From Pseudomonas sp. ICMP 561 (lineage in GTDB: Bacteria > Pseudomonadota > Gammaproteobacteria > Pseudomonadales > Pseudomonadaceae), in assembly GCF_002699985.1 (NCBI RefSeq), contig NZ_LKBT01000014.1, positions 1-64,000 of the forward strand: 64,000 nucleotides of DNA, read 5' to 3'. The notes under the pieces were generated by a model that saw nothing but the letters and a program-made list of their open reading frames with translations, searched no databases and was not told the origin of the DNA. Shown here in pieces: positions 20,551 through 31,271 of the stretch. How positions within the stretch are numbered: the first letter of the stretch is position 1; each line of letters opens with the position of its first letter. The translations under genes were made by a program, and so were the position numbers.

Positions 20551-20684
20551 CGCTCGCTGAGGCGCGCTCCGTCGCTCGACGTGAGCGCGCCTTGCATGGC
20601 TACACCCCCGGTCAAGTAAACCCTTTTGCCTGTTTATAGCTGGGCGAAAGGTGAAGGTGTTCGAAAAAGAATCTGGAGCGAGAT

Positions 20685-21431
20685 ATGGCAGGTCATTCTA
20701 AGTGGGCGAACATCAAGCACCGCAAAGAGCGTCAGGATGCCAAGAAAGGCAAGATTTTCACTAAGTGGATCCGTGAGCTGACCGTTGCTGCCCGTCAGGG
20801 TGGTGGCGATCCCGGTTCTAACCCTCGTCTGCGACTGGCGCTGGACAAGGCGCTTGGTGCAAACATGACCCGTGACACCATTGATCGCGCAGTGGCACGC
20901 GGTACGGGTGCGGCAGACGGTGATGACGTCGAAGAGCTGGGCTACGAAGGCTACGGGCCGGGCGGCGTCGCGATCATGGTTGAAACCATGACTGACAACC
21001 GTAATCGCACTGCAGCGGCCGTACGGCACGCTTTCACCAAGTGCGGCGGCAACCTGGGTACAGACGGTTCTGTCGCGTACCTGTTTGATCGTAAAGGTCA
21101 AATCTCGTTTGCCGCCGGCGTTGATGAAGACGCTTTGATCGAAGCCGCCATGGAGGCTGACGCCGATGATGTCGTCACCAATGACGACGGCAGTATTGAC
21201 GTCTTTACTTCATTCGCTGGTTTCTACGCTGTGCGCAACGCGCTTGAAGCTGCTGGTTTTGTCGCGACAGACGCTGAAATCGTGATGTTGCCGACGACCA
21301 GCGCGGTACTTGATCTGGAAACAGCAGAAAAGGTGCTCAAGCTGATCGATATGCTCGAAGATCTGGATGACGTGCAGAACGTCTACTCCAATGCGGAAAT
21401 TCCGGACGAAGTCATGGAACAGTTGGGCTGA
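20685..21431 (+). CDS. yebC: YebC/PmpR-family regulatory protein
   Basis: A 248-residue YebC/TACO1 family protein with the invariant N terminus [14 protein letters not shown] and three mixed domains. In P. aeruginosa the orthologue PA0964 (PmpR) is reported to repress the quinolone-signal regulator pqsR, while other YebC proteins have been linked to translation of difficult motifs. I cannot tell the role here. It lies just upstream of ruvC with 123 bases between, which include an inverted GGCCGGAGGCCGG / CGGCCTTCGG patch, so it may be partly co-transcribed with the ruv genes. Confidence 0.94.
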   Translation: MAGHSKWANIKHRKERQDAKKGKIFTKWIRELTVAARQGGGDPGSNPRLRLALDKALGANMTRDTIDRAVARGTGAADGDDVEELGYEGYGPGGVAIMVETMTDNRNRTAAAVRHAFTKCGGNLGTDGSVAYLFDRKGQISFAAGVDEDALIEAAMEADADDVVTNDDGSIDVFTSFAGFYAVRNALEAAGFVATDAEIVMLPTTSAVLDLETAEKVLKLIDMLEDLDDVQNVYSNAEIPDEVMEQLG

Positions 21432-21554
21432 CAGATTTCTGCAGGACAAAGGGGCCGGAGGCCGGTGGCGATGTACTGACATCGCTATCGGCCTTCGGCT
21501 TCTGCCTTTATGCTGCGATCTTCGCTGAGTATCACCTCTCAAGCTGCAGGCGTT

Positions 21555-22079
21555 ATGACTCTTATTCTTGGTATAGACCCCGGTTCCCGAATCACTGGTT
21601 ATGGCGTGGTACGAGATACCGGGCGTGGCTGTGTTTACGTGGCGTCGGGCTGTATTCGCACCGGCAGTGGCGAGCTGCATGAGCGGTTGCAGATTGTGTT
21701 CCGCGGTGTGAGGGAAGTCATTCAGACCTACGGCCCTGTGACCATGGGTATTGAAAAGGTCTTCATGGCGCGCAATGCCGACTCGGCTCTCAAGCTGGGC
21801 CAGGCACGGGGCGCTGCGATTGTTGCCGGGGCTGAGGAGGGGCTGGAGATTGCCGAATACTCGGCGACTCAGGTCAAGCAGGCGGTTGCGGGAACCGGGG
21901 GCGCGAATAAAGAGCAGGTCATGATGATGGTCATGCATTTGCTCAAACTGACCCAGAAGCCGCAAATCGATGCATCCGATGCTCTGGCGATTGCCCTGTG
22001 TCACGCGCACACGCGTTCAAGCCTGATTCCTCACGGCCTGAACACTGCACGTAGCCGCGGTGGTCGTCTGCGTCTCTAA
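21555..22079 (+). CDS. ruvC: Holliday junction endonuclease RuvC
   Basis: Resolves Holliday junctions by paired nicks; works with RuvAB. With the ATG at 21555 the protein is 174 residues and starts [17 protein letters not shown], the family norm. An in-frame upstream start at 21510 would add 15 unrelated residues. Catalytic acids: Asp7 (GIDPG), the Glu in MGIEKVF (about 66) and the C-terminal DASDALAIA pair. It heads the ruvC-ruvA-ruvB cluster, as in PA0965-PA0967. Confidence 0.96.
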   Translation: MTLILGIDPGSRITGYGVVRDTGRGCVYVASGCIRTGSGELHERLQIVFRGVREVIQTYGPVTMGIEKVFMARNADSALKLGQARGAAIVAGAEEGLEIAEYSATQVKQAVAGTGGANKEQVMMMVMHLLKLTQKPQIDASDALAIALCHAHTRSSLIPHGLNTARSRGGRLRL

Positions 22080-22223
22080 TGCGTGCAATAGTGGTGCTGC
22101 GTCTCTGGTAGCATCATCTGCTTGAATATTTCTGCTTGCAGGTCTTGTCATGCCTGCAATGATTGCGACCATTATTTCGCGCCGGTTACGCGGTCTGACC
22201 GGCAACACGAAAGGATTTGATAC

Positions 22224-22832
22224 GTGATTGGACGCTTACGCGGCTTTTTGGCTGAGAAACAGCCGCCGCATCTGGTGCTTGATGTGAACGGTGTCGGTTA
22301 CGAGATCGAGGTCCCCATGACCACGCTTTACCGCTTGCCGCATGTCGGTGAACCGGTGACGCTGCATACTCACCTTGTCGTTCGTGAAGATGCGCATCTG
22401 CTGTACGGCTTCTATGAGAAGCGCGAACGCGAGCTGTTTCGTGAATTGATACGCCTTAATGGCGTTGGCCCGAAACTGGCGCTGGCCTTGATGTCCGGTC
22501 TTGAGGTTGATGAGCTGGTGCGTTGCGTCCAGGCTCAGGACACCTCAGCGCTGACTCGCATTCCGGGCGTCGGGAAAAAGACCGCTGAACGTTTGCTCGT
22601 CGAACTTAAAGACCGCTTCAAGGCGTGGGAAACCCTGCCTGGGACCTTCACCCTGGTTTCCAATGGTCCGAATGCGCCCGAACCCGTGGCAACCGCTGAA
22701 AACGATGCGGTCAGTGCGCTTATTTCTCTGGGCTACAAACCTCAGGAGGCAAGCAAAGCTGTTTCCGCAATCAAGGAAAAAGATTTGAGCAGTGCTGATT
22801 TGATTCGACGTGCTTTGAAGGGAATGGCTTAA
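22224..22832 (+). CDS. ruvA: Holliday junction helicase subunit RuvA
   Basis: Binds the four-way junction as a tetramer and loads RuvB. 202 residues: N-terminal OB domain starting MIGRLRG, two helix-hairpin-helix motifs ([15 protein letters not shown] and [18 protein letters not shown]), an acidic linker and the C-terminal RuvB-binding domain ([21 protein letters not shown]). GTG start at 22224 with AAGGA upstream. The TAA stop abuts the GTG of ruvB with no spacer, indicating coupled translation. Confidence 0.97.
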   Translation: MIGRLRGFLAEKQPPHLVLDVNGVGYEIEVPMTTLYRLPHVGEPVTLHTHLVVREDAHLLYGFYEKRERELFRELIRLNGVGPKLALALMSGLEVDELVRCVQAQDTSALTRIPGVGKKTAERLLVELKDRFKAWETLPGTFTLVSNGPNAPEPVATAENDAVSALISLGYKPQEASKAVSAIKEKDLSSADLIRRALKGMA

Positions 22833-23891
22833 GTGATTGATGCTGACCGCCTGATAACCGCCACTGGCGGGCGTGATCGTGATGAACAGATTGATCGCGC
22901 GATTCGTCCGCTGAGCCTTGCCGACTATATTGGTCAGCCGACAGTGCGCGAGCAGATGGAGTTGTTCATCCAGGCTGCACGCGGACGTAACGAAGCACTC
23001 GACCACACGCTGATCTTCGGTCCGCCCGGTCTGGGCAAGACCACACTGGCCAATATCATTGCCCAGGAAATGTCGGTTTCCATCAAGAGCACATCTGGCC
23101 CTGTACTGGAGCGGCCGGGGGATCTTGCGGCCATTCTGACCAATCTCGAACCCAACGATGTGTTATTCATCGACGAGATTCACCGGCTGTCACCCATCGT
23201 CGAAGAGGTCCTGTACCCCGCGATGGAGGACTTTCAGCTCGACATCATGATTGGTGAAGGACCTGCGGCTCGCTCGATCAAGCTCGATCTGCCGCCGTTC
23301 ACGCTGGTAGGGGCGACGACTCGAGCGGGCATGCTGACCAATCCGTTGCGTGACCGTTTCGGTATCGTCCAGCGTCTGGAGTTTTACAGCATCGCGGATC
23401 TGGCAACTATCGTATCGCGTTCAGCCGGCATTCTCGGTCTGCCGATAGAGCCGGAGGGTGCGTTCGAAATTGCCCGTCGGGCTCGTGGCACGCCGCGGAT
23501 TGCCAACCGCTTGCTGCGCCGCGTGCGGGATTTCGCCGAAGTGCGCGGCAAGGGTGAGATTACCAAGCCTATCGCCGACCTTGCTCTTAATTTGCTGGAC
23601 GTCGACGAGCGCGGTTTTGATCATCAGGACCGGCGTTTGCTGCTGACCATGATTGAGAAGTTTGATGGCGGCCCGGTGGGTGTCGACAGTCTGGCTGCTG
23701 CCATCAGCGAAGAGCGCCACACTATTGAGGACGTGCTGGAACCCTATTTGATCCAGCAAGGCTATATCATGCGCACACCGCGTGGCCGGGTCGTGACCCG
23801 GCATGCGTATCTGCACTTCGGGCTGAATATTCCTTCCCGAATGGGGGAGATGCCGGGCGCCGAACAATTTGTTGCAGATGAAGACATTTAA
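22833..23891 (+). CDS. ruvB: Holliday junction helicase ATPase RuvB
   Basis: AAA+ motor that drives branch migration. 352 residues: Walker [10 protein letters not shown] (about 65-73), Walker B LFIDEIHR, sensor 1 LVGATTRAG, arginine-finger region PLRDRFG, and a C-terminal winged helix ([16 protein letters not shown]). Start GTG 22833 lies immediately after the ruvA stop; no in-frame ATG exists nearby. Last gene of the ruv cluster. Confidence 0.97.
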   Translation: MIDADRLITATGGRDRDEQIDRAIRPLSLADYIGQPTVREQMELFIQAARGRNEALDHTLIFGPPGLGKTTLANIIAQEMSVSIKSTSGPVLERPGDLAAILTNLEPNDVLFIDEIHRLSPIVEEVLYPAMEDFQLDIMIGEGPAARSIKLDLPPFTLVGATTRAGMLTNPLRDRFGIVQRLEFYSIADLATIVSRSAGILGLPIEPEGAFEIARRARGTPRIANRLLRRVRDFAEVRGKGEITKPIADLALNLLDVDERGFDHQDRRLLLTMIEKFDGGPVGVDSLAAAISEERHTIEDVLEPYLIQQGYIMRTPRGRVVTRHAYLHFGLNIPSRMGEMPGAEQFVADEDI

Positions 23892-24028
23892 AAACTCGCA
23901 AAACACTGATTTATTCAGGGTTTGCGCGGTCAGACTGGCTACTGCGTCAGGCTGGCATGAAATAACCGGTAAAACGTTGAAAACAGTTGCCGTGGCGGAT
24001 TGGCAACCTGAGGAGTAAGCACTAGAGT

Positions 24029-24496
24029 ATGCGCGCGCAAAACGGGGTTCAGTCGTTCGCACATCGCTGTCGCGTTTATTACGAGGACACCGATGCTGGC
24101 GGCATTGTCTATTACGTCAATTATCTGAAATTCATGGAACGGGCTCGTACCGAACGGCTGCGGGAATTGGGTTTTGCCCAATCCTCAATGGCGAAGGAAG
24201 GCTTGTTGTTCGTTGTGCATTCCAGCGAGGCCAGGTATCACAAGCCGGCGCGATTGGACGACGAATTGCTGGTCAGCGCTGAAGTAATCGAATTGAACCG
24301 TGTCAGTCTGCGCTTCAAACAGGAAGTCAGACGGGCTGCGGATGCAACGCTGCTCTGTGAGGGGCAGTTTTTGGTGGCGTGTGTAAACGCCGATAGTTTG
24401 AAACCCCGGGCCATTCCCGAAGCTCTGCGTACGGCCTTTGCCGGCCAGGGCGGCGCGGGCACACATACAGAGCAGGAGAGCAAGCGTGGAAGCTAA
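24029..24496 (+). CDS. ybgC: Tol-Pal-associated acyl-CoA thioesterase YbgC
   Basis: A hotdog-fold thioesterase of 155 residues with the 4HBT signature [22 protein letters not shown]; the Asp of this motif is the usual catalytic residue. In E. coli YbgC acts on acyl-CoAs or acyl-ACP and is linked to phospholipid metabolism beside the Tol complex. First gene of the tol-pal cluster. Its last 11 bases overlap tolQ. Confidence 0.95.
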   Translation: MRAQNGVQSFAHRCRVYYEDTDAGGIVYYVNYLKFMERARTERLRELGFAQSSMAKEGLLFVVHSSEARYHKPARLDDELLVSAEVIELNRVSLRFKQEVRRAADATLLCEGQFLVACVNADSLKPRAIPEALRTAFAGQGGAGTHTEQESKRGS

Positions 24497-25181
24497 CGTC
24501 GTCGACCATTCCTCCATGTGGAGTTTGGTCAGTAATGCCAGCATTGTCGTTCAGTTAGTTATGCTGATCCTGGTGGCTGCTTCAGTCACTTCATGGATCA
24601 TGATTTTTCAGCGCAGCAACATGCTGCGTGCTGGACGCCGGGCATTGGACAGCTTCGAGGAGCGTTTCTGGTCCGGTATCGATCTGTCCAAGCTGTACCG
24701 TCAGGCGGGCAGCAATCCAGACCCGGATTCTGGTGTGGAGCAGATCTTCCGTGCCGGCTTCAAAGAGTTCTCGCGTCTGCGTCAGCAGGCAGGTGTCGAT
24801 CCTGAGGCCGTGATGGAAGGCGTGGCTCGTGCCATGCGTGTTGCCATCTCGCGTGAGGAGGAGAAACTCGAAGCGGGTCTGCCTTATCTGGCCACCGTTG
24901 GCTCCGTCAGCCCGTACATCGGCTTGTTCGGTACCGTCTGGGGGATCATGAACTCCTTCCGCGGCCTGGCCACGGCGCAACAGGCAACACTCGCCACCGT
25001 TGCCCCTGGTATTGCCGAAGCACTGATCGCAACAGCCATTGGCCTGTTCGCGGCGATCCCTGCAGTAATCGCTTACAACCGTTTCGCCGCTCGCAGCGAA
25101 ACCCTGATTAGCCGTTACTACACCTTCGCCGAAGAATTCCAGGCCATCCTGCACCGTAAAGTGCACACCAGCGAAGAGTGA
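24486..25181 (+). CDS. tolQ: Tol-Pal motor protein TolQ
   Basis: Inner-membrane proton-channel subunit that powers outer-membrane constriction at division, with TolR. 231 residues and three membrane helices (about 18-38, 135-158, 170-195), with the family block [22 protein letters not shown] chose GTG 24486 (product begins [10 protein letters not shown]) rather than an upstream ATG inside ybgC, because GCAGGAGAG lies seven to fourteen bases before it and the N terminus matches the family. Confidence 0.96.
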   Translation: MEANVVDHSSMWSLVSNASIVVQLVMLILVAASVTSWIMIFQRSNMLRAGRRALDSFEERFWSGIDLSKLYRQAGSNPDPDSGVEQIFRAGFKEFSRLRQQAGVDPEAVMEGVARAMRVAISREEEKLEAGLPYLATVGSVSPYIGLFGTVWGIMNSFRGLATAQQATLATVAPGIAEALIATAIGLFAAIPAVIAYNRFAARSETLISRYYTFAEEFQAILHRKVHTSEE

Positions 25182-25195
25182 GCAGGTAATTCCCA

Positions 25196-25660
25196 ATGGC
25201 TTTAATCGCTCGAGATCGCCGCAGAAAACGCAAGCCGGTCGCCGAAATGAACGTAGTACCTTACATCGACGTGATGTTGGTGCTGCTGGTCATCTTCATG
25301 GTCACCGCTCCCATGATCAATCAGGGCGTGAAAGTCGATTTGCCCAAAGTCTCCAGCGAGGCTTTGCCGCAAGACAACAACAATCAGGTCCTGACCATTT
25401 CGATCAAGGCTGACAAGACCTATTACTGGAACCTTGGCAGCGAAGTCGACACCGACAAGCAGATGGACAAGGCGATGACCTTGCCGCAACTGACGTCGGC
25501 CGTTACCAAAATCGTTGCCGCCGGGCGTGATGCCGGCAAGCAGACGCAGGTTTTCATTCGTGGCGACAAAACCGTTGATTACGGTTCGGTCATGGGCACC
25601 ATGGGTGGGCTGCAGAAGGCAGGGGTCGGGAATGTCGGCTTGATTACTGAGGCCCCCTGA
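25196..25660 (+). CDS. tolR: Tol-Pal motor protein TolR
   Basis: Partner of TolQ in the proton-driven motor. 154 residues: one membrane helix (about 21-41) with the conserved proton-path aspartate in NVVPYIDVMLVLLVIFMV, and a periplasmic ExbD/TolR domain. The stop overlaps the tolA start (TGATG). The linker region (NLGSEVDTDKQMDKAMT) appears slightly longer than in some TolR proteins. Confidence 0.96.
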   Translation: MALIARDRRRKRKPVAEMNVVPYIDVMLVLLVIFMVTAPMINQGVKVDLPKVSSEALPQDNNNQVLTISIKADKTYYWNLGSEVDTDKQMDKAMTLPQLTSAVTKIVAAGRDAGKQTQVFIRGDKTVDYGSVMGTMGGLQKAGVGNVGLITEAP

Positions 25661-26739
25661 TGCAGCCAATTCGAGAGCCGTCCGCCTCGGAGAATTATTT
25701 CTGGCCTAGTGTCTGGGCCGTGGCGTTGCACGTCCTGATTTTTGGCTTGCTGTTTGTCAGCTTTGCCATGACTCCGGAATTGCCGGAAGCCAAGCCTATC
25801 GTGCAGGCGACCCTGTACCAGCTCAAGTCCAAGAGTCAGGCGACGACCCAGACCAACCAGAAAATTGCCGGCGAGGCGAAAAAGACCGCTGCACGACAGA
25901 CTGAAGTCGAGCAACTGGAACAGAAGAAAGTCGAGCAGGAAAAGCAGGAAGCTGTAAAAGCTGCGGAACAAAAGAAAGAAGAGGCTGCTCAAAAAGCGGA
26001 AGAACAGAAGGCTGAAGAAGCAGCGCAGAAAGCGGCGGAAGCGAAAAAAGCCGACGAAGCGAAGAAAGCTGATGAAGCCAAAAAGGCTGATGCCAAAAAA
26101 GCTGAAGAAAAGCAGCTGGCCGACATAGCCAAGAAAAAAGCTGAAGACGACGCCAAGAAAAAGGCCGAGGAAGACGCCAAGAAAGCTGCAGCCGAGGAAG
26201 CCAAGAAACAGGCCGCCGACGATGCGAAGAAAAAAGCGGCAGAGGACGCCAAGAAAAAGGCTGCCGAAGACGCTAAAAAGAAAGCAGCTGACGACGCGAA
26301 GAAAAAAGCCACTGCCGATGCTGCCAAGAAGGCGCAGGAAGCAGCTCGCAAATCTGCTGAAGATAAAAAGGCTCAGGCCTTGGCTGACTTGCTTTCCGAT
26401 AAACCGGAACGGCAACAGGCATTGGCGGACGAGCAGGGTGACGAGGTCGCGGGTAGTTTCGACGATCTGATTCGTGTTCGAGCGTCCGAGGGCTGGAGTC
26501 GACCACCGTCAGCACGTAACAACATGTCCGTAACACTGCAGATTGGTATGTTGCCGGATGGCACCATTGCATCGGTATCGGTTGCCAAGTCCAGTGGAGA
26601 CGGGCCGTTTGACAGTTCAGCAGTCGCAGCAGTCAAGAATATTGGCCGTTTGACAGAAATGCAGGGTATGAAGGCCGCGGACTTCGCTCCCTATCGTTCA
26701 TTCAAGATGACATTTACACCTGGAGATCTAGCCTTGTGA
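25660..26739 (+). CDS. tolA: Tol-Pal protein TolA
   Basis: Links the inner-membrane TolQR motor to TolB-Pal at the outer membrane. 359 residues: short cytoplasmic start, one membrane helix (about 14-34), a long Ala/Lys/Glu/Asp helix (about 65-245, with KADEAKK and AKKKAxED units), and the C-terminal globular domain (about 265-355) that many filamentous phages and bacteriocins exploit. One-base overlap with tolR, four-base overlap with tolB. Confidence 0.96.
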   Translation: MQPIREPSASENYFWPSVWAVALHVLIFGLLFVSFAMTPELPEAKPIVQATLYQLKSKSQATTQTNQKIAGEAKKTAARQTEVEQLEQKKVEQEKQEAVKAAEQKKEEAAQKAEEQKAEEAAQKAAEAKKADEAKKADEAKKADAKKAEEKQLADIAKKKAEDDAKKKAEEDAKKAAAEEAKKQAADDAKKKAAEDAKKKAAEDAKKKAADDAKKKATADAAKKAQEAARKSAEDKKAQALADLLSDKPERQQALADEQGDEVAGSFDDLIRVRASEGWSRPPSARNNMSVTLQIGMLPDGTIASVSVAKSSGDGPFDSSAVAAVKNIGRLTEMQGMKAADFAPYRSFKMTFTPGDLAL

Positions 26740-28040
26740 TCAAGCTTTTTCGAGGACTGCTAGTAGTCGTTCTCTGTTGTGCGGCCGGTATGGTTGGCGC
26801 AGAAGAGAAGAACATTCTGGTCACCAGCGGCAGTGACCGCGCCACGCCTATCGCAGTTGTGCCTTTTGGCTGGCAGGGCGGCAACGTACTGCCAGAGGAT
26901 ATGTCGGAAATCATCGGCAATGACCTGCGCAATTCGGGTTACTACGCGCCAATCCCGCGTCAGAACATGATCAGCCAGCCAAGCCAGGCCAGCGAAGTCA
27001 TCTTCCGTGACTGGAAAGCATTGGGTGCGCAGTACGTGATGGTCGGCAATATCGTGCCAGCAGGCGGTCGTCTGCAGGTGCAATATGCGCTGTTCAACGT
27101 CGCAACCGAGCAGCAGGTACTGACCGGTAACGTGTCCGGTACTACTGATCAGTTGCGCGACATGTCGCACTACATTGCGGACCAGTCGTTCGAGAAGCTG
27201 ACCGGCATCAAGGGTGCTTTCTCTACCCGCATGCTGTACGTGACTGCCGAACGCTTCTCTGAAAACAATACGCGCTTCACTTTGCAGCGCTCGGATTACG
27301 ACGGTGCACGTGCAGTGACCCTGCTGCAATCCCGTGAGCCGATCCTGTCGCCGCGCTTTGCGCCGGATGGCAAGCGCATCGCTTACGTATCGTTCGAACA
27401 GAAGCGCCCGCGCATCTTCGTTCAGCACATCGATACCGGTCGCCGCGAGCAGATCACCAACTTCGAAGGCCTTAATGGTGCGCCTGCATGGTCGCCTGAT
27501 GGCACGAAACTGGCATTCGTATTGTCGAAGGACGGTAACCCGGAAATTTACGTGATGAACCTGGCCTCGCGTCAGCTGAATCGCGTGACCAACGATTCGT
27601 CCATCGATACAGAACCGTTCTTCGGCAAAGACGGCTCGACGCTGTACTTCACGTCGGACCGTGGCGGCAAGCCGCAGATCTACAAGACAAATATTAATGG
27701 TGGTGGTGCTGAACGAGTGACTTTCGTCGGCAACTACAACGCCAACCCGAAATTGTCAGCTGATGAAAAGACGCTGGTAATGATTCACCGGCAGGACGGC
27801 TTCACTAATTTCAAGGTTGCAGTGCAGGATTTGGCCCGCGGAAGCGTAAAAATCCTCACAGATAGCAACCTTGATGAGTCGCCTACTGTTGCGCCCAACG
27901 GCACCATGGTAATCTACGCCACCCGCCAGCAGGGCCGGGGAGTCTTGATGCTCGTGTCCATTAATGGACGCGTAAGGCTCCCGCTTCCTACCGCTCAAGG
28001 CGAAGTCAGAGAACCTTCCTGGTCCCCTTACCTGAACTGA
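26736..28040 (+). CDS. tolB: Tol-Pal periplasmic protein TolB
   Basis: A periplasmic beta-propeller that binds Pal and TolA. 434 residues: signal peptide 1-22 (cut about AGMVGA|EE), N-terminal alpha/beta domain (about 25-160), then six WD40-like TolB repeats (for example [35 protein letters not shown]). GTG start inside the tolA stop (GTGA). Confidence 0.97.
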   Translation: MIKLFRGLLVVVLCCAAGMVGAEEKNILVTSGSDRATPIAVVPFGWQGGNVLPEDMSEIIGNDLRNSGYYAPIPRQNMISQPSQASEVIFRDWKALGAQYVMVGNIVPAGGRLQVQYALFNVATEQQVLTGNVSGTTDQLRDMSHYIADQSFEKLTGIKGAFSTRMLYVTAERFSENNTRFTLQRSDYDGARAVTLLQSREPILSPRFAPDGKRIAYVSFEQKRPRIFVQHIDTGRREQITNFEGLNGAPAWSPDGTKLAFVLSKDGNPEIYVMNLASRQLNRVTNDSSIDTEPFFGKDGSTLYFTSDRGGKPQIYKTNINGGGAERVTFVGNYNANPKLSADEKTLVMIHRQDGFTNFKVAVQDLARGSVKILTDSNLDESPTVAPNGTMVIYATRQQGRGVLMLVSINGRVRLPLPTAQGEVREPSWSPYLN

Positions 28041-28098
28041 CGCGGCGCTACACAAAAAAGATTTGCTTAACACACTGGGGTTCATTAGGAGTTTCACG

Positions 28099-28599
28099 AT
28101 GGAAATGCTGAAGTTTGGTAAATTTGCTGCGCTGGCTCTGGCCATGGCTGTAGCTGTAGGTTGCTCTTCCAAAGGCGGCGACAACGCTGGCGAAGGCGCT
28201 GCTGTTGATCCTAACGCTGGTTACGGCGCAAACACTGGTGCCGTTGATGGCAGCCTGAGCGAAGAAGCTGCTCTGCGCGCAATCACCACTTTCTACTTCG
28301 AATACGACAGTTCGGACCTGAAGCCAGAAGCCATGCGCGCTCTGGACGTTCACGCCAAGGACCTGAAAGGCAATGGCGCTCGCGTCGTTCTGGAAGGCAA
28401 CACCGACGAACGTGGTACTCGCGAGTACAACATGGCACTGGGCGAGCGTCGTGCGAAAGCCGTTCAACGCTACCTGGTTCTGCAAGGTGTTTCCCCAGCT
28501 CAGCTGGAACTGGTTTCCTACGGCGAAGAGCGTCCAGTTGCTACCGGCAACGACGAGCAGTCCTGGGCTCAAAACCGTCGCGTCGAACTGCGTAAGTAA
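28099..28599 (+). CDS. pal: Peptidoglycan-associated lipoprotein Pal (OprL)
   Basis: Outer-membrane lipoprotein that holds peptidoglycan and is the TolB partner. With ATG 28099 the protein is 166 residues. TAGGAG lies eight bases upstream; an upstream in-frame start at 28063 would spoil the signal peptide. Lipobox VAVGC with Cys22. OmpA-like domain at about 65-166 with the peptidoglycan-binding block [20 protein letters not shown]. Confidence 0.96.
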   Translation: MEMLKFGKFAALALAMAVAVGCSSKGGDNAGEGAAVDPNAGYGANTGAVDGSLSEEAALRAITTFYFEYDSSDLKPEAMRALDVHAKDLKGNGARVVLEGNTDERGTREYNMALGERRAKAVQRYLVLQGVSPAQLELVSYGEERPVATGNDEQSWAQNRRVELRK

Positions 28600-28605
28600 T
28601 TTGAC

Positions 28606-29424
28606 ATGCGAACGTGCCGACGTGCTGTAACAGTATTGGCCCTCACCCTTCCACTTGTTGCGTGGGGTGCGGTTCCTGTGGTCGATAACAATTCTGGCTC
28701 TGGCAGCAGCAGTTATCCGCCAGCTGGTTATGGCACGTCTGGCGCCTATGCCGGGGGAGGGGTTACGGCCCAGCCCTCGGCACAAGGTCAGCTGTTCATG
28801 CAGCTGCAACAGATGCAGGACGAAATCGCGCGTTTGCGCGGTATGGTCGAGGTCCAGCAAAACGATATCCAGCGCATGAAACAAGAAGCGCTCGAGCGGT
28901 ATCAGGATCTGGATTCACGCATAGGAGCAGGCGGCGCAGCCGCACCGGCTTCCAATAATTCACAACCGGCTGGCGGTGATATCAACGCCAGCGGGACACC
29001 TGCCGCACCGGCCGCGCAAGCGCCGTCAGCAGGCACTGAACCACCTGATCCGGCGAAGGAGAAGCTTTATTACGAAGCGGCCTTCGATTTGATCAAAGCC
29101 AAGGATTTCGACAAGGCCAGCCAGGCTTTCGGCGCTTTCCTTCGCAAATATCCAAACAGTTCGTACGCGGGCAATGCTCAGTACTGGCTGGGCGAAGTGA
29201 ACCTGGCCAAAGGTGACCTTCAAGGCGCAGGTCAGGCGTTTGCCAAAGTGAGCCAGCTTTACCCGAAGCATGCCAAAGTGCCTGATTCGTTGTACAAGCT
29301 TGCTGATGTCGAGCGCCGGCTGGGTCACACCGACAAGGTCAAAGGCATTTTGCAGCAGGTTGTTGCTCAGTATCCGGGTACATCTGCCGCTCAGCTGGCA
29401 CAGCGGGATCTTCAGCGCCTTTAA
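28606..29424 (+). CDS. cpoB: Cell-division coordinator CpoB (YbgF)
   Basis: A periplasmic TPR protein that in E. coli coordinates PBP1B activity with Tol constriction. 272 residues: signal peptide (to about 22), Gly/Ser/Pro-rich linker, trimerising coiled coil (about 65-105, QLQQMQDEIARLRGMVEVQQ), Ala/Pro-rich linker, and C-terminal TPR repeats (about 148-272). Six bases after pal; last gene of the tol-pal cluster, with a terminator just behind. Confidence 0.95.
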   Translation: MRTCRRAVTVLALTLPLVAWGAVPVVDNNSGSGSSSYPPAGYGTSGAYAGGGVTAQPSAQGQLFMQLQQMQDEIARLRGMVEVQQNDIQRMKQEALERYQDLDSRIGAGGAAAPASNNSQPAGGDINASGTPAAPAAQAPSAGTEPPDPAKEKLYYEAAFDLIKAKDFDKASQAFGAFLRKYPNSSYAGNAQYWLGEVNLAKGDLQGAGQAFAKVSQLYPKHAKVPDSLYKLADVERRLGHTDKVKGILQQVVAQYPGTSAAQLAQRDLQRL

Positions 29425-29445
29425 GGTTCTGACCCGTAATTCAAG

Positions 29446-29471
29446 AAAGCCGCGCTTGTCGCGGCTTTTTT
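29446..29471 (+). terminator. Terminator after the tol-pal operon
   Basis: AAAGCCGCG / CGCGGCTTTTTT stem with a T run, 22 bases after the cpoB stop. Confidence 0.85.
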
Positions 29472-29598
29472 CGTTAGAATTCGGCACCCGAATTTTCGGT
29501 ACTTTTAAATACGCTTCTCTGGATTCTGCCATTGCAGGGTGCTTTGAAGTGCCTGACGGAGGCGGACGGCCTGTTTAGCTGTTACGCCCGTGGCCCAT

Positions 29599-30246
29599 AT
29601 GCAAGAAACGTTACGTATCACCGAAGTCTTTTACTCGTTGCAGGGTGAGACTCGCACCGCCGGCTTGCCCACTGTTTTTGTCCGTCTTACGGGCTGTCCG
29701 CTTCGTTGCCAATATTGCGACAGCGCCTATGCATTCACTGGCGGCACCATTCAGACACTGGACGACATCCTCGGTCAGGTGGCTGATTATCGCCCTCGTT
29801 ACGTCTGCGTGACTGGCGGTGAGCCGTTGGCTCAGCCCAATGCCATCCCGTTGCTCAAGCGCCTCTGTGATGCTGGCTATGAGGTGTCTCTGGAAACCAG
29901 TGGTGCGCTGGATATTTCGGCTGTTGACCCGCGTGTCAGTCGAGTTGTGGACCTGAAAACACCAGGCTCCATGGAAGTCACTCGCAACCGTTACGAGAAC
30001 ATCGAGCTGTTGACGCCCAACGATCAGGTCAAGTTCGTGCTTTGCTCTCGTGAGGACTACGACTGGGCGGTCTCCAAGCTCATTCAGTACGGTCTGGAGC
30101 GTCGCGCGGGCGAAGTGTTGTTCTCGCCCAGCCATCACCAACTGAATGCCCGCGACCTCGCAGACTGGATCGTCGCCGACAACCTGCCTGTACGCCTGCA
30201 AATGCAGCTGCATAAATTTCTCTGGAACGATGAGCCAGGGCGCTGA
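29599..30246 (+). CDS. queE: 7-carboxy-7-deazaguanine synthase QueE
   Basis: A radical-SAM enzyme forming 7-carboxy-7-deazaguanine in queuosine biosynthesis. The cluster motif is C-x3-C-x2-C (CPLRCQYC), followed by GGEPLAQ. ATG 29599 gives 215 residues starting [17 protein letters not shown]; a GTG at 29590 would add three residues, and no strong ribosome-binding site decides between them. The queC ATG follows two bases after the stop. Confidence 0.95.
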   Translation: MQETLRITEVFYSLQGETRTAGLPTVFVRLTGCPLRCQYCDSAYAFTGGTIQTLDDILGQVADYRPRYVCVTGGEPLAQPNAIPLLKRLCDAGYEVSLETSGALDISAVDPRVSRVVDLKTPGSMEVTRNRYENIELLTPNDQVKFVLCSREDYDWAVSKLIQYGLERRAGEVLFSPSHHQLNARDLADWIVADNLPVRLQMQLHKFLWNDEPGR

Positions 30247-30247
30247 G

Positions 30248-30937
30248 ATGAGTGAATCAACCATGACTGAAAAAAGAGCGGTAATCCTCCTTTCTGGCGG
30301 CCTCGACTCGGCCACTGTCGTCGCGATGGCGCGTGAGCAGGGCTATGCCTGTTACACCATGAGTTTCGATTATGGTCAGCGCCATCGCGCCGAGCTCGAT
30401 GCGGCGGCACGCGTCGCTCGTGATCTGGGCGTGATCGAGCACAAGGTCATTGGCCTGAATCTCAATGGCATTGGTGGCTCGGCGCTGACTGACGATTCCA
30501 TCGCGGTTCCTGAAACCCCGGGCGAAGGCATTCCGGTGACTTATGTACCGGCACGCAACACTGTGTTTTTGTCTCTGGCGCTGGGCTGGGCAGAAGTGCT
30601 CGGTGCACGTGACATCTTTATCGGCGTCAACGCGGTGGATTACTCGGGTTACCCGGATTGCCGTCCTGAATTTATCGAGTCGTTCGAGCGTATGGCCAAT
30701 CTAGCCACCAAGGCGGGTGTAGAAGGGCAGGGCTTTACAATCCAGGCGCCGCTGCAGAATCTGAGCAAGGCCGATATCGTCAAGGCAGGCGTGCGTCTGG
30801 GGGTTGATTACGGTCTTACCGTTTCCTGCTATCAGGCTGACGATCAAGGCCGTGCATGCCGCAAATGCGACAGCTGTCGCTTACGCGCAGAAGGCTTCGC
30901 AGCCGCCGGAATCAGTGACCCGACACGATATTTTTAA
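30248..30937 (+). CDS. queC: 7-cyano-7-deazaguanine synthase QueC
   Basis: Converts 7-carboxy-7-deazaguanine to preQ0 with ATP and ammonia. 229 residues: PP-loop SGGLDSAT near the N terminus and a zinc site of four cysteines in [17 protein letters not shown] near the C terminus. Start ATG 30248, with a second possible ATG at 30263. Co-transcribed with queE. tRNA-Lys follows, as at PA0975-PA0976.1. Confidence 0.96.
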   Translation: MSESTMTEKRAVILLSGGLDSATVVAMAREQGYACYTMSFDYGQRHRAELDAAARVARDLGVIEHKVIGLNLNGIGGSALTDDSIAVPETPGEGIPVTYVPARNTVFLSLALGWAEVLGARDIFIGVNAVDYSGYPDCRPEFIESFERMANLATKAGVEGQGFTIQAPLQNLSKADIVKAGVRLGVDYGLTVSCYQADDQGRACRKCDSCRLRAEGFAAAGISDPTRYF

Positions 30938-30955
30938 AATAATTGAAATTAGGTG

Positions 30956-30983
30956 TTGAATTACTCATATAAATCAGTAATAT
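30956..30983 (+). promoter_or_regulatory. Promoter of tRNA-Lys
   Basis: TTGAAT (30956-30961) and TAATAT (30978-30983) with a 16-base spacer, 18 bases before the mature tRNA 5' end, inside a strongly AT-rich stretch. Confidence 0.65.
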
Positions 30984-31000
30984 ACGTGCCACGCAACAGA

Positions 31001-31076
31001 GGGTCGTTAGCTCAGTTGGTAGAGCAGTTGGCTTTTAACCAATTGGTCGTAGGTTCGAATCCCACACGACCCACCA
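31001..31076 (+). tRNA. tRNA-Lys (UUU)
   Basis: A 76-nucleotide gene with GGGTCGT/ACGACCC acceptor arms, anticodon TTT in GGCTTTTAACC, TTCGAAT T-loop and encoded CCA. The tRNA-Lys next to queC is a known island insertion site in P. aeruginosa (pKLC102/PAPI-type elements). Accessory genes follow here too. Confidence 0.97.
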
Positions 31077-31090
31077 TTTTTTAGCAGTTT

Positions 31091-31137
31091 GAAAACCTGG
31101 AAGGCCCACGCAAGTGAGGATTTTCAGGTTTTTTTTT
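31091..31137 (+). terminator. Terminator of tRNA-Lys
   Basis: GAAAACCTG pairs with CAGGTTTTT, followed by a long T run. The loop sequence (GAAGGCCC...GTGAGGA) is almost repeated in the terminator at 45736-45777 ahead of nadA. Confidence 0.8.
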
Positions 31138-31271
31138 GCCTGTACGATTGGCCTGGCTGAAGGTCTAGCTTTTTCAAGGTGTTCAGTCGCTCATACAAGC
31201 AGCTGTCTACCGCGAAGCATGGCTTTGCTTCGGCGCAGCATCACCGAGCACAGCCACTGTACGTAAAGAGC

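Noticed and set aside
20560..20594. GC-rich hairpin behind aspS as a terminator
   Set aside because: GGCGCGCTC/GAGCGCGCC is a good stem, but no T run follows; it could equally be chance in GC-rich DNA, so it is not listed as a feature.
24438..24485. Longer TolQ starting inside ybgC
   Set aside because: The extra residues are Arg/Ala-rich and lie within ybgC codons. GTG 24486 has the ribosome-binding site and the normal N terminus.
25989..26351. Ala/Phe/Ser-rich 120-codon frame antisense to tolA
   Set aside because: Looks like a membrane protein only because it is the complement of the Lys/Ala/Glu repeat of TolA.
29425..29598. Possible preQ1 riboswitch ahead of queE
   Set aside because: No H-type pseudoknot pattern or conserved preQ1 core was found in the leader, only the tol-pal terminator.
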